33,519 nucleotides of DNA from Candidatus Competibacteraceae bacterium (GTDB lineage Bacteria > Pseudomonadota > Gammaproteobacteria > Competibacterales > Competibacteraceae), in assembly GCA_003989065.1 (NCBI GenBank), contig RXIW01000042.1, forward strand, positions 1 through 33,519, given 5' to 3'. The notes below the pieces were generated by a model, which was not told where the DNA came from, did not search any database, and worked only from the letters and a program-made list of their open reading frames with translations. A program made the translations under genes and the position numbers. Below are positions 19,229-28,131 of the stretch, one piece after another. Each line of letters begins with the position of its first letter. The stretch's first letter is position 1.

Positions 19229-19321
19229 CCGTTCGGATTCCCAGTCCGATCCCCTGACGGTTTACTGCCGTTGGCCATCGTCAAAGCAAAGCTCCGGTTG
19301 ATATTTCCAAGGACAATACGC

Positions 19322-20875
19322 ATGAAAAAACTGGTCGGTGCGTTGGTAATCATTCTCGTGGTGGCGGCAGCCGGCCTGGCGGGCGCGGCATACTGGTCGG
19401 GTCGACAGGCGGAACATTGGTATCAGGAATCGCTGGCGGCAGCAGCCAAGAACCCCAACATCAAATTCAGCACGACCTATTACCACCGTGGGGTGTTCTC
19501 GTCGCAGGCGGTGACCCGCGTTCAGTTCGTGATGCCGGAGGACCAGGGTTCCGAGACGCCCGATCCGTCCTTCTCGGTGCGACAGGACATCTATCATGGC
19601 CCGTTGCCGCTGGCCGGCTGGGGCGTACCCGGCGTGGCGATGGGCTGGACCGGCGGAGTGGTGCGCGTCACGCTGGATCCGGACAGCAGCGCCTGGACCC
19701 GCGCCCTGGCCAAATGGTATGGCCATCAGGAGCCGCTGGTGATCGTTTCACAGATCGGCTTCGATGGCGCCAGCGATACCCGCATCACCATGCCGCCGCT
19801 GACTGTGAGCGATGTCGAGGATTTGCAAAGCCTGCAGTTCTCGGGCCTGCAGGGTCAGTTCCAGGTCACGGCGGGCAACGCGGCGGCCCAGGGCAGCCTG
19901 AAGATGGATAGCCTGGATGCGGTCGGCAAGCCGGTGGCGGCAACCGAGGGTCAGCCCGCCAGCGGCGGAGCGCAGATCAAGCTGCGCGATCTGGCCATGA
20001 CGGCCAAGCAGCACAAGGGCGCTTTCGATCTGCAGTTCGGCGATTCCAATTTCACCCTCGGCCAGCTGAGCGTGCATGAGCCGGGGATCGAAACGCCGCT
20101 CGTCGTCGAAAACCTGAATGTCACCGGTTCGGTCAGCCAGCAGAGCCCGCAGCAGGTTGGCGGCGAGGTGATGATGAAGGCCGGCAAGGTCACGGTGGAA
20201 GGGCAAAGCGGCACCGGCAGCCTCAAGCTGGCGTTGCGCAATCTGGACGGCGCTACGGTGAACCAGTTGGAGCAGTGGCAGCAGAAAGCGGCCGGCAACA
20301 CCGATGATCCGCAGATGCTGGATGAGTTGTTGAAGCTGGTGCACGTCTTGTTGCGCGGCAAACCGGAATTCGTGCTCGATAGCCAGGCGACGCTGAGCAA
20401 CGGCGAGTGGCAGGGCAAGCTCAGCCTGAATTTCCAGGATTTCGGCGATGTCAATCTGTTGCAGAGCCCGATCGGACTGCTGGGCGCGCTGGAAAAAGGC
20501 TTGGCCGAACTAGCGATTTCCAAGGGCTTGCTGGAAACCGCGCTGACCGATGCGATCAAGGAGGAGTTGAAGGGGCAGCTGACCGAACAGGGCCAGGAAG
20601 CGAGCGATCAGGCTGTGCAGACCCTAGCGGCGCAGCAAGCCACCGCACAGCTGAAAAGCGTGACGGACCTGGGCTTCGTCCGGCTGGAAGGGGATCGCTA
20701 TCGCTCTACCGCCAAATTCGAAGGCGGCAAACTGTATGTGAACGACAAGGAAATTCCGTTGACGGCGACGGTGGGCGAACAAGATCTCGGCGGGGATGAG
20801 ACGACGCTGGAAGAGAGCGGGGTCGATGGCGGCGAAGACGCCGACGCCGGGGATGCGGCAACGCCCAAACCATGA
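19322..20875 (+). CDS. DUF945 / YdgA-like envelope protein
   Basis: A 517-residue protein with one N-terminal hydrophobic segment (MKKLVGALVIILVVAAAGLAGAAYW, about 1-25), which acts as a signal anchor or uncleaved signal peptide. The remainder is a long, beta-rich and low-cysteine periplasmic body. The start YWSGRQAEHWYQESL and the following YYHRGVFSSQAVTRVQF resemble the DUF945 (YdgA) family, whose molecular function is unknown. The C-terminal 30 residues are acidic (Glu/Asp/Gly). ATG 19322 is chosen over an opening 53 codons upstream because AAGGA precedes it and the hydrophobic anchor then starts the protein. It lies 28 bases before glnE. The family call is from general layout and is moderate. 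Confidence 0.75.
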   Translation: MKKLVGALVIILVVAAAGLAGAAYWSGRQAEHWYQESLAAAAKNPNIKFSTTYYHRGVFSSQAVTRVQFVMPEDQGSETPDPSFSVRQDIYHGPLPLAGWGVPGVAMGWTGGVVRVTLDPDSSAWTRALAKWYGHQEPLVIVSQIGFDGASDTRITMPPLTVSDVEDLQSLQFSGLQGQFQVTAGNAAAQGSLKMDSLDAVGKPVAATEGQPASGGAQIKLRDLAMTAKQHKGAFDLQFGDSNFTLGQLSVHEPGIETPLVVENLNVTGSVSQQSPQQVGGEVMMKAGKVTVEGQSGTGSLKLALRNLDGATVNQLEQWQQKAAGNTDDPQMLDELLKLVHVLLRGKPEFVLDSQATLSNGEWQGKLSLNFQDFGDVNLLQSPIGLLGALEKGLAELAISKGLLETALTDAIKEELKGQLTEQGQEASDQAVQTLAAQQATAQLKSVTDLGFVRLEGDRYRSTAKFEGGKLYVNDKEIPLTATVGEQDLGGDETTLEESGVDGGEDADAGDAATPKP

Positions 20876-20903
20876 TCGACGGAAGGAGCGGGAAGCAGCA
20901 TTG

Positions 20904-23792
20904 ATGACCGCGTTCGAAAAGGAACTGAATCGCCTGCCGCAAGCCTTGCGAAGCGAGGTGGCCCGGTACTGGCAGGCGTTTGGCGAGGCGGTTGGCGCCG
21001 GAAACCGGGAAATGCCGCCGGATGCTCTGTTGGCTCAACTGGTTCCGGTATGGGGAGGCAGCGAGTTTGTCGCCCGCGCCTGTATCCGCGAACCGGCGCT
21101 GCTGACGGATCTGACCGTCAGCAGCGATCTGGCCACCGTGAATGGCCCCGGTGACTGCGCCGCGCGGTTGGCGCAGCGCCTGATCGATGTTGGCGACGAA
21201 GGCCGGCTGATGACGGCGCTGCGCCAGTTCCGCCGCCGGGAGATGGTCCGCATCGCCTGGCGCGATCTGGCGGGATTGGCGGGATTGGTGGAAACACTGG
21301 GCGATCTGAGCGATCTGGCGGATGTCGCGGTCGGCGCGGCGCTGGATCGTTTGTACGCCTGGCAATGCCAGCGCTACGGAGCGCCGCGTGGCGCTGACGG
21401 CCAGCCGCAGCGCATGGTGGTGCTGGGTATGGGCAAGCTCGGTGGACGCGAGCTCAATTTCTCCTCCGACATCGATCTGATCTTCGCCTATCCCAGCCAG
21501 GGCGAAACCGACGGCGCGCGCGCCATCAGCAACGAAGAATTTTTCCGCCGTCTCGGCCAGCGGTTGGGCAAGGTCCTGGCGGAGACGACCGCCGACGGTT
21601 TCGTGTTTCGCGTCGATTTGCGCCTGCGGCCGTTCGGCGAGTCCGGACCGCTGGTGATGTCCTTCGCTGCGTTCGAGGATTATTACCAGCATCATGGGCG
21701 CGACTGGGAACGCTACGCCATGATCAAGGCGCGCGCCATTGCCGGCGATCTGGAGGCCGGCGAGCGCCTGCTGAACGAGTTGCGGCCCTTCATCTATCGG
21801 CGTTATCTGGACTACGGCGCTTTTACCGCGTTGCGCGAGATGAAGACGCTGATCGCCCGGGAAGTCGAACGCAAGGGCATGCAGCGCAATGTCAAGTTGG
21901 GGCCGGGCGGCATTCGCGAAGTCGAATTCATCGGCCAGGCTTTTCAGCTGGTCTACGGTGGTCGCGAACCGGCGCTGCGCGAACGCGGCATCCTGCAGGT
22001 GCTCGACACCCTGGGAGCCAGCGGGCGCTTACCGCAGACAGCCGTGCAAGGGCTGAAGCACGCCTACGAGTTCCTGCGCCGGACCGAAAACCGGCTGCAA
22101 GCCTGGGCCGATCAGCAAACTCACCATCTGCCCGAGGACGATCTGGCCCGGCTGCGGCTGGCCTTCGCGATGGGGTATGGGAGCTGGGCGACCTTCAGCC
22201 AGGAACTGGCGCGGCATGTCGAAGTCGTGAGCCAGCAATTCGCCCAAGTCTTCGGCGCTGCGGCCGAGCCGGAGCCCGACCCCGGTCGGGAAGGCTTGGC
22301 GGCATTGTGGCGGGGCGAGCCCAGCGAGGAAAGCGCTCTGCGCCTGCTGGCCCGCCATGGTTTCGACGACCCGCCGCTGGCCTGGAGCCGCCTGCAGTCC
22401 TTGAAGAATGGCTTCAGCTATCGGGCGATGAGTCCGCGTGGGCGCGAGCGGCTGGATCATCTGGTGCCGCGGGTGCTGGACGCCGTCGTCGCCACCCCCC
22501 AGCCGGCGGTGACCCTGGAACGGGTGCTCAGGCTGTTGGAAGCGGTCGCGCGCCGCTCGGTGTATCTGGCGCTGTTGGCCGACCATCCTCAGGTTCTGGC
22601 GCAACTGATCAAGCTGTTCGCGGCCAGCGGCTGGATCGCGCAGCATCTGGTGCGCTATCCGCTGTTGCTGGACGATTTGTTGAATCCGGGCGTCTTGTAC
22701 GCGCCCCTGGATCGCGAGAAGCTGGCCCTGGAGCTGGACCGCCATCTGGCGAAAGTGCCGGCGGGCGATCCCGAAGAGCTGTTGAACGCCTTGCGCTATT
22801 TCAAGCAGACCAACGTGTTGCGGGTTGCCGCCGCCGATGTCAGCGGCGTCATGCCGTTGATGGTCGTCAGCGACCATCTGACCGAGATCGCCGAGGTGCT
22901 GCTGCGCAAGGTGCTGGACCTGGCTTGGGCTGACCTACTGCCGAAATTTGGCCGACCCCGCTGTGTGGTCGATGGGGAGGCGCGGGACGCGTGTTTCGCC
23001 ATCGTCGCCTACGGCAAGTTGGGCGGGATCGAGCTGAACTACGGCTCCGATCTGGATCTGGTGTTCCTGCACGACAGCGCCGGCGATCGCCAGGTCACCG
23101 ATGGACCGCGTCAGATCGATAATCCCACCTTCTTCGCCAAGCTGACGCAGCGCATCATCCATCTGATCACCACCCGCACCGGGGCCGGCGATCTGTACGA
23201 AGTGGATACCCGGTTGCGGCCCAGTGGACGCGCTGGCCTGTTGGTCAGCTCATTCGATGCGTTTGTCGAATACCAGCACCATCACGCCTGGACCTGGGAA
23301 CATCAGTCCTTGGTGCGCAGTCGGGTGGTGGCGGGACCGGTCGAGCTGGCCGAGCGCTATCGAATGATTCGTCAGACGGTCTTGCAACAGCCGCGCGATC
23401 CGGTCGCGCTGCGCCAGGAAGTGCGCGAGATGCGCGAACGGATGCGCACCGAGCTGGATGCCAGCACGGCGGAACTGTTCGATCTCAAGCAGGGCCAAGG
23501 TGGTATCGCCGATATCGAATTTATGGTGCAATATGAAATTTTAGCGAACGCCTACCGCTACCCGGATCTGTTGGCTTTCACCGACAATATCCGCCAGCTG
23601 GATGGTCTGGAACGGCATGGCATCCTACCCGTTGCCGACGCCGCCCGGCTGCGCAATGCCTATCGCGGGCTGCGCCGACGCATTCACCGACTGAGGTTGC
23701 AAGAGCGACCTGCGCGCGCGCCCGTGGAGGAAACGCGGGAGGCGCGGGAAAGCGTCGTCCGGATCTGGCGGCGTCGGATGGAAGATGGTTGA
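20904..23792 (+). CDS. glnE: Glutamine synthetase adenylyltransferase / adenylyl-removing enzyme
   Basis: A 962-residue bifunctional enzyme that adds AMP to, and removes it from, a tyrosine of glutamine synthetase under control of PII (GlnB). Two nucleotidyltransferase domains are present. The adenylyl-removing domain has GMGKLGGRELNFSSDIDL (175-192, Asp189 and Asp191). The adenylyltransferase domain has YGKLGGIELNYGSDLDL (703-719, Asp716 and Asp718). Helical linkers containing LGPGGIREVEF and KQGQGGIADIEFMVQ follow each. The length is close to E. coli GlnE (946). The frame opens 36 codons earlier inside the DUF945 gene; ATG 20904 gives a normal N-terminus. A TTG lies immediately before it. 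Confidence 0.97.
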   Translation: MTAFEKELNRLPQALRSEVARYWQAFGEAVGAGNREMPPDALLAQLVPVWGGSEFVARACIREPALLTDLTVSSDLATVNGPGDCAARLAQRLIDVGDEGRLMTALRQFRRREMVRIAWRDLAGLAGLVETLGDLSDLADVAVGAALDRLYAWQCQRYGAPRGADGQPQRMVVLGMGKLGGRELNFSSDIDLIFAYPSQGETDGARAISNEEFFRRLGQRLGKVLAETTADGFVFRVDLRLRPFGESGPLVMSFAAFEDYYQHHGRDWERYAMIKARAIAGDLEAGERLLNELRPFIYRRYLDYGAFTALREMKTLIAREVERKGMQRNVKLGPGGIREVEFIGQAFQLVYGGREPALRERGILQVLDTLGASGRLPQTAVQGLKHAYEFLRRTENRLQAWADQQTHHLPEDDLARLRLAFAMGYGSWATFSQELARHVEVVSQQFAQVFGAAAEPEPDPGREGLAALWRGEPSEESALRLLARHGFDDPPLAWSRLQSLKNGFSYRAMSPRGRERLDHLVPRVLDAVVATPQPAVTLERVLRLLEAVARRSVYLALLADHPQVLAQLIKLFAASGWIAQHLVRYPLLLDDLLNPGVLYAPLDREKLALELDRHLAKVPAGDPEELLNALRYFKQTNVLRVAAADVSGVMPLMVVSDHLTEIAEVLLRKVLDLAWADLLPKFGRPRCVVDGEARDACFAIVAYGKLGGIELNYGSDLDLVFLHDSAGDRQVTDGPRQIDNPTFFAKLTQRIIHLITTRTGAGDLYEVDTRLRPSGRAGLLVSSFDAFVEYQHHHAWTWEHQSLVRSRVVAGPVELAERYRMIRQTVLQQPRDPVALRQEVREMRERMRTELDASTAELFDLKQGQGGIADIEFMVQYEILANAYRYPDLLAFTDNIRQLDGLERHGILPVADAARLRNAYRGLRRRIHRLRLQERPARAPVEETREARESVVRIWRRRMEDG

Positions 23793-23857
23793 ACCGATAT
23801 GGCGCGGGATGCGGAAGCCGCCGATGTAGGCATGAGAATGAGTTGGAGATTCAAACG

Positions 23858-24778
23858 ATGACGATGGCCGACCGTGATGGTCTGATCTGGTACGATGGCA
23901 AACTGGTGCCTTGGCGCGACGCCAAGACCCATGTGCTGACCCATACCTTGCACTATGGCATGGGCGTCTTCGAAGGGGTCCGTGCTTACGCCACCGACAG
24001 GGGCGCTGCGATCTTTCGGCTCGAGGCTCACACCGATCGGTTGTTCCGTTCGGCGCACATCGTCGGTATGCCGATGCCCTTCACCAAGGCCGAGATCAAC
24101 GAAGCTTGCCGGCAAGCGGTCCGTGCCAACGATCTCGCCAGCGCCTACATCCGTCCGATGTGTTTTTACGGCCCGGAAGGAATGGGGATTCGCGCCGACA
24201 ACCTCAAGGTGCATGTGATCGTCGCGGCTTGGGAGTGGGGGGCCTATCTGGGCGCGGAGAACCTGGAGCGCGGCATTCGTATCCGCACGTCCTCGTTCAG
24301 CCGTCACCACGTCAACATCATCATGTGCAAGGCCAAGGCCAACGGCAATTACATGAATTCCATGCTGGCTCTGGCGGAAGCCGTGCGTGACGGCTACGAC
24401 GAAGCCATGTTGCTGGATACCGAGGGCTATGTCGCCGAAGGCAGCGGCGAGAACATCTTCGTCGTCCGCGATGGGGTGCTCTATACCCCCGATCTGACCT
24501 CGGCGCTGGAAGGCATCACCCGCGACACCATCATCCGCTTCGCTACCGAACTTGGCATCGTGGTCAAGGAAAAGCGCATCACCCGCGACGAGGTCTATAT
24601 CGCCGACGAAGCGTTCTTCACCGGTACTGCGGCCGAAGTGACGCCGATTCGCGAAGTGGATGGCCGGGCCATCGGCACCGGTCGGCGCGGTCCGATCACT
24701 CAGCGTTTGCAGGAACTCTACTTCGACCAGGTGCATGGCCGCCGCGATGAATATCCCGAGTGGCTGACGCCGGCCTGA
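23858..24778 (+). CDS. ilvE: Branched-chain amino acid aminotransferase
   Basis: A 306-residue fold-type IV PLP enzyme that performs the last transamination in leucine, isoleucine and valine synthesis. The N-terminus MADRDGLIWYDGKLVPWRDA and HTLHYGMGVFEGVRAY (29-44) are diagnostic. The Schiff-base lysine is Lys160 in KAKANGNYMNSMLA, and the cofactor-binding GYVAEGSGENIF (190-201, Glu194) and GTAAEVTPIREVDG follow. GGAG precedes ATG 23858 by 9 bases; a second ATG six bases on would remove MT. The frame opens earlier inside the glnE end but that part has no homology. The glnE-ilvE-LPS gene order recalls Pseudomonas. Confidence 0.97.
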   Translation: MTMADRDGLIWYDGKLVPWRDAKTHVLTHTLHYGMGVFEGVRAYATDRGAAIFRLEAHTDRLFRSAHIVGMPMPFTKAEINEACRQAVRANDLASAYIRPMCFYGPEGMGIRADNLKVHVIVAAWEWGAYLGAENLERGIRIRTSSFSRHHVNIIMCKAKANGNYMNSMLALAEAVRDGYDEAMLLDTEGYVAEGSGENIFVVRDGVLYTPDLTSALEGITRDTIIRFATELGIVVKEKRITRDEVYIADEAFFTGTAAEVTPIREVDGRAIGTGRRGPITQRLQELYFDQVHGRRDEYPEWLTPA

Positions 24779-24882
24779 GCGCTCGTTCGCAACGCCATGC
24801 CGCGCGCCTGGCGTTCGAGCTGTTACCCCCATTGCTGGACCTACCAACGCATACAACGAAATAGAACGAGGAGAATGACGCC

Positions 24883-25089
24883 ATGGCTGTTGCTTCCGCC
24901 GCCGTTTCCGCCAAGGCCATGCCCAATGCCCAGAAGGTCTATGAAGTCAGCCGCCGCGATTTGCCGGTATCCTGCCCGATGCCGGACATGATGCTGTGGA
25001 ATTCCCATCCCAAGGTCTATCTGCCGCTCGAAACTACTGGCAAAGCCAAGTGCCCGTATTGCGGCGCCGATTTCGTCCTGGTGGATTGA
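24883..25089 (+). CDS. Small CHCC zinc-finger protein
   Basis: A 68-residue protein with a zinc-binding set Cys31, His42, Cys57 and Cys60 (PVSCPMP, NSHPKVYLPL, CPYCGADFVL). This is the zf-CHCC fold also seen at the C-terminus of the mitochondrial complex I subunit NDUFS6. The first 20 residues are Ala-rich and variable. GAGGAG lies 8 bases upstream of the ATG. It stands 104 bases after ilvE and just before the ELM1-family gene. Function in bacteria is not established; zinc binding is inferred from the ligand pattern. Confidence 0.88.
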   Translation: MAVASAAVSAKAMPNAQKVYEVSRRDLPVSCPMPDMMLWNSHPKVYLPLETTGKAKCPYCGADFVLVD

Positions 25090-25120
25090 TCTTCCGCGCC
25101 GGGCGCGGACGGAACCGCGG

Positions 25121-26029
25121 GTGAGCTCGCTCGTCATCTGGCGGTTCAGCGACGGCAAGGCCGGCCATGACAACCAGAGCCGCGGCTTGTGCGAGGCGCT
25201 GGCGCGGTTGCGGCCGGTCGATGTCGTCACCCTGGCGCCGTTGCCGTCTGGCGCGGCGCTGTTGACGTTGCTGCGTGGTCGGGTATCCGCTTGGCGAGAT
25301 CTGCCCGCACCCGATCTGCTATTGGGCACCGGCCACGGTACCCATCTTTCGTTGCTGGCTGCCCGCCGCAGCCAGGGCGGTAGAGCCGTGGTGTTGATGC
25401 GACCGAGCCTACCGCTGCGCTGTTTCGATCTCTGTCTGATTCCGGAACACGATGCGCCGCCACGGCGACCGGGCGTGCTCGTCACCCGTGGCGTGCTCAA
25501 TCGGATTCAACCTTCCGCCGCACTGGAGCCCGATCGGGGTTTGTTGCTGATCGGAGGGCCGTCCAGCCATTTCGATTGGGACGATGTCGGGTTGCAACGG
25601 CAAATCACACGCATCGTCGCCGCCGACCCGACCACCCGCTGGGTCTTGACTACATCCCGCCGCACCCCGCCAAGCTTTCTGGAGACCTTGACCGTGTCAG
25701 CGGAACCGGGTCTGACCGTCGTGCCGGTGACGGAGACCGGTCCGGACTGGTTGCCGGCGCAATTGGCGCGGGCGAGTCGGGTCTGGGCGAGCGCCGACAG
25801 CGTATCCATGGTCTACGAGGCGCTGACCGCCGGCGCAGCCGTGGGGGTGTTGGATGTGCCGTCCAAGCATCCCAGCCGGGTAGGCTGGGGTCTCCGGCAA
25901 TTGGCGGTGCAAGGTTGGGTCACGCCGTTTACCGACTGGCAACGAAGCCAACGGCTGTCCCGGCCTGACGTTGTCTTCAACGAAGCAGAACGTTGCGCGC
26001 GTTGGATGAGCGAGCAATGGTTCGTCTGA
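25121..26029 (+). CDS. ELM1-family protein (DUF1022), GT-B-like, function unknown
   Basis: A 302-residue cytoplasmic protein of the family named after the plant mitochondrial fission factor ELM1. Family marks are WRFSDGKAGHDNQSRGL at the N-terminus, LLGTGHGTHLSLLAARR, LLLIGGPSSHFDWD and WVLTTSRRTP. DSVSMVYEALTAGAAVGVLDVPSKHPSRV follows, which looks like the nucleotide-sugar site of GT-B enzymes. The start is GTG 25121 with only a poor ribosome-binding site. It overlaps the next glycosyltransferase gene by 13 bases. Placement at the head of an LPS cluster suggests a role in surface glycan synthesis; that is inference, and the biochemical activity of bacterial members is not known to me. Confidence 0.82.
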   Translation: MSSLVIWRFSDGKAGHDNQSRGLCEALARLRPVDVVTLAPLPSGAALLTLLRGRVSAWRDLPAPDLLLGTGHGTHLSLLAARRSQGGRAVVLMRPSLPLRCFDLCLIPEHDAPPRRPGVLVTRGVLNRIQPSAALEPDRGLLLIGGPSSHFDWDDVGLQRQITRIVAADPTTRWVLTTSRRTPPSFLETLTVSAEPGLTVVPVTETGPDWLPAQLARASRVWASADSVSMVYEALTAGAAVGVLDVPSKHPSRVGWGLRQLAVQGWVTPFTDWQRSQRLSRPDVVFNEAERCARWMSEQWFV

Positions 26030-27144
26030 GTGTGGCGCAACTGCTGCCGGCGTTGAACGGCGGCGGTGTGGAACGCGGCACCCTGGAAGTGGCCCGGGAA
26101 CTGGTTCGGCATGGGCACCGCTCGGTGGTGATTTCCGCTGGCGGGCGCCTGGTTTCGGAGCTGGTGGAGAGTGGAAGCGAGCATCTGGCCTGGCCGTTGG
26201 GGGGCAAGTCGCCGCTGACCCTGCGTTGGGTTCGGCCTTTGCGGCGCTGGCTGACTGAACAGAATATCGATATTTTGCACGCGCGCTCGCGCCTGCCGGC
26301 CTGGCTGGCCTGGCTGGCATGGCGCGGCATGGATCCCGCGACTCGGCCGCATTTCGTCACCACGGTGCACGGGCTGTATTCGGTTTCCCGCTACAGTGCC
26401 ATCATGACCCGCGGCGAACGGGTGATCGCGGTGTCCGAAACGGTGCGCCAGTATTTGCAGCGTCATTATCCCGAATTGCCGGCAGAGCGCATCCAGGTGA
26501 TCGCGCGCGGCGTCGATCCCGCCGCTTTCCCTTATGGCTATCGCCCGACGGCGGATTGGCTGGCCGATTGGCGTCGATGCTATCCCCAGTTGCAGGATGA
26601 TCCGATCCTGACCCTGCCGGCGCGCTTAAGCCGACTCAAGGGTCATGAGGACTTCATCGAGCTGATCGCACGGCTACGAACCCATGGCGTGCCGGTGCGC
26701 GGCTTGATCGTCGGCGGGGCCGAACCGCGCCGTCGCCGTTATGCCGATGCATTGCAGGAAAAGGTTCGGGCGCGGAAACTGGACGATGTCATCCTGTTCA
26801 CCGGTCATCGTAGCGATATCCGCGAGATCGATGCGGTTTCCAGCCTGGTGCTGTCGTTGTCGGTGCAGCCGGAGTCGTTCGGGCGCACGGTGTTGGAGGC
26901 GCTGAGTTTGGGAACGCCAGTGGTCGGCTATGATCACGGCGGGGTCGGCGAGATCCTGGCCCGGATCTATCCGGTTGGCCGGGTTCCGGTCGGCGATCTG
27001 GATACGTTGACCGCCAAGGTCATGGCCGTGCTGGCCGATGCCCCGCCGGTGCCGGCGGAACCGGTCTTTCCCTTGCAACGGATGCTGGATGAGACCCTGG
27101 CGCTCTATCAAACCCTGTGCCGGACTTCGGAGCGCAGGCCGTGA
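26017..27144 (+). CDS. Glycosyltransferase family 4
   Basis: A 375-residue GT-B retaining glycosyltransferase. An N-terminal acceptor domain begins VAQLLPALNGGGVERGTLEVAREL (a donor-loop GGGVERG). Then come HARSRLPAW, TTVHGLYS and VIAVSETVRQYL, and a C-terminal nucleotide-sugar domain with LPARLSRLKGHEDFIELI, LIVGGAE and LFTGHRSDI. It ends with the E-x7-E motif of PESFGRTVLEALSLGTPVVGYDHGG. It has no transmembrane segment. ATG 26017 is inside the end of the preceding gene, and its stop overlaps the next GTG start (GTGA), so translation is probably coupled through the cluster. Sugar and linkage cannot be read. Confidence 0.9.
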   Translation: MVRLSVAQLLPALNGGGVERGTLEVARELVRHGHRSVVISAGGRLVSELVESGSEHLAWPLGGKSPLTLRWVRPLRRWLTEQNIDILHARSRLPAWLAWLAWRGMDPATRPHFVTTVHGLYSVSRYSAIMTRGERVIAVSETVRQYLQRHYPELPAERIQVIARGVDPAAFPYGYRPTADWLADWRRCYPQLQDDPILTLPARLSRLKGHEDFIELIARLRTHGVPVRGLIVGGAEPRRRRYADALQEKVRARKLDDVILFTGHRSDIREIDAVSSLVLSLSVQPESFGRTVLEALSLGTPVVGYDHGGVGEILARIYPVGRVPVGDLDTLTAKVMAVLADAPPVPAEPVFPLQRMLDETLALYQTLCRTSERRP

Positions 27145-28127
27145 GACTGGCTTCTTCCAGTCGGACCCTGATCGTGCAGCCGCTGCCTGGTATCGGCGAC
27201 ATGGTCTGGCATTTACCGCATATCCACGCCATCGCCGCCACCACCCACAGTGGCCGAGTCGATCTATTGACCAAACCGCGCTCGCAGGCCGATCGGTTGC
27301 TACGGGCCGATCCCACGGTCGAGCGGGTGCTATGGTTGGAGCGAGAAGCGGGCCGCCATGCCGGCTGGCGTGGACTGTGGCGATTGGTAGGATTGCTGCG
27401 CCAAGCGGCCTACCAGCGGGTGTGGATTCTGCACGGTAGCGCCCGCTATGCCTTGGCGTCCCGGCTGGCTGGAATTCCGGAACGGATCGGTTACGGAGTG
27501 GGGCTGCAATCCCTGTTGCTCAGCGTGCCGGTGCGGTTGCCGTCGGAGCGTCGCCATGCCCATCCGATTCTGCGGGCCGATGCCTTGTTGGAGTGGCTCG
27601 ATATCCCTTGCCCCGAGCCGGAACCGCAACTGACGCTCGCTGCGGAGGATGCTCAGGCCGTCGCGACGCGTTTTGCCGCCTGGCCGACGCCATGGATCGC
27701 CCTGGGAATCGGTAGCAGCGAACCGTGGAAACAATGGGGTGCGGTGCGCTTCGCCGAGCTGGCGCTGACGCTGGAGCGCCGGCAGGCCGGTTCGGTCTTC
27801 ATCGTGGGCGGTCCAGCCGAGCGAGCCCTGGCCGATGAGATCCTGGCCCTGATCGCCGCTGACCAGGGTCAGGCGGTCGATGCCGTAGCCTTGCCCTTGG
27901 AACAAACCGCCGCCTTGCTGGCGCGTTGCCATTGCTATATCGGTAACGACACCGGTGTGTTGAACATGGCGGCGGCCTTGAGCGTGCCCGCCATCGGCCT
28001 GTTCGGCGGCTCCCAGCCCTTGTGGCATTCCCGCTTCATCCATCCGTTGTCGCCGCCATCCGGTGAACATGGCATGGCGGCGATCACCGTGCCTCAGGTG
28101 TTCGAGGCGTTCTTGCGACAAAGCTGA
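27141..28127 (+). CDS. Glycosyltransferase family 9 (heptosyltransferase-like)
   Basis: A 328-residue GT-B protein of the ADP-heptose:LPS heptosyltransferase family. It begins near RTLIVQPLPGIGDMVWHLPHI, the family's N-terminal strand-loop (usually SLGDxxxxxP). It has GIPERIGYG, ALGIGSSEPWKQW for donor binding, VFIVGGPAERALADEI and CYIGNDTGVLNMAAALSVPAIGLFGGS. GTG 27141 overlaps the preceding stop and has GGAG about 8 bases before it; an earlier GTG at 27117 is possible. Members transfer heptose or related sugars to the inner core; the acceptor here is unknown. A 4-base gap leads to the ligase-like gene. Confidence 0.88.
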   Translation: MRLASSSRTLIVQPLPGIGDMVWHLPHIHAIAATTHSGRVDLLTKPRSQADRLLRADPTVERVLWLEREAGRHAGWRGLWRLVGLLRQAAYQRVWILHGSARYALASRLAGIPERIGYGVGLQSLLLSVPVRLPSERRHAHPILRADALLEWLDIPCPEPEPQLTLAAEDAQAVATRFAAWPTPWIALGIGSSEPWKQWGAVRFAELALTLERRQAGSVFIVGGPAERALADEILALIAADQGQAVDAVALPLEQTAALLARCHCYIGNDTGVLNMAAALSVPAIGLFGGSQPLWHSRFIHPLSPPSGEHGMAAITVPQVFEAFLRQS

Positions 28128-28131
28128 CCCC

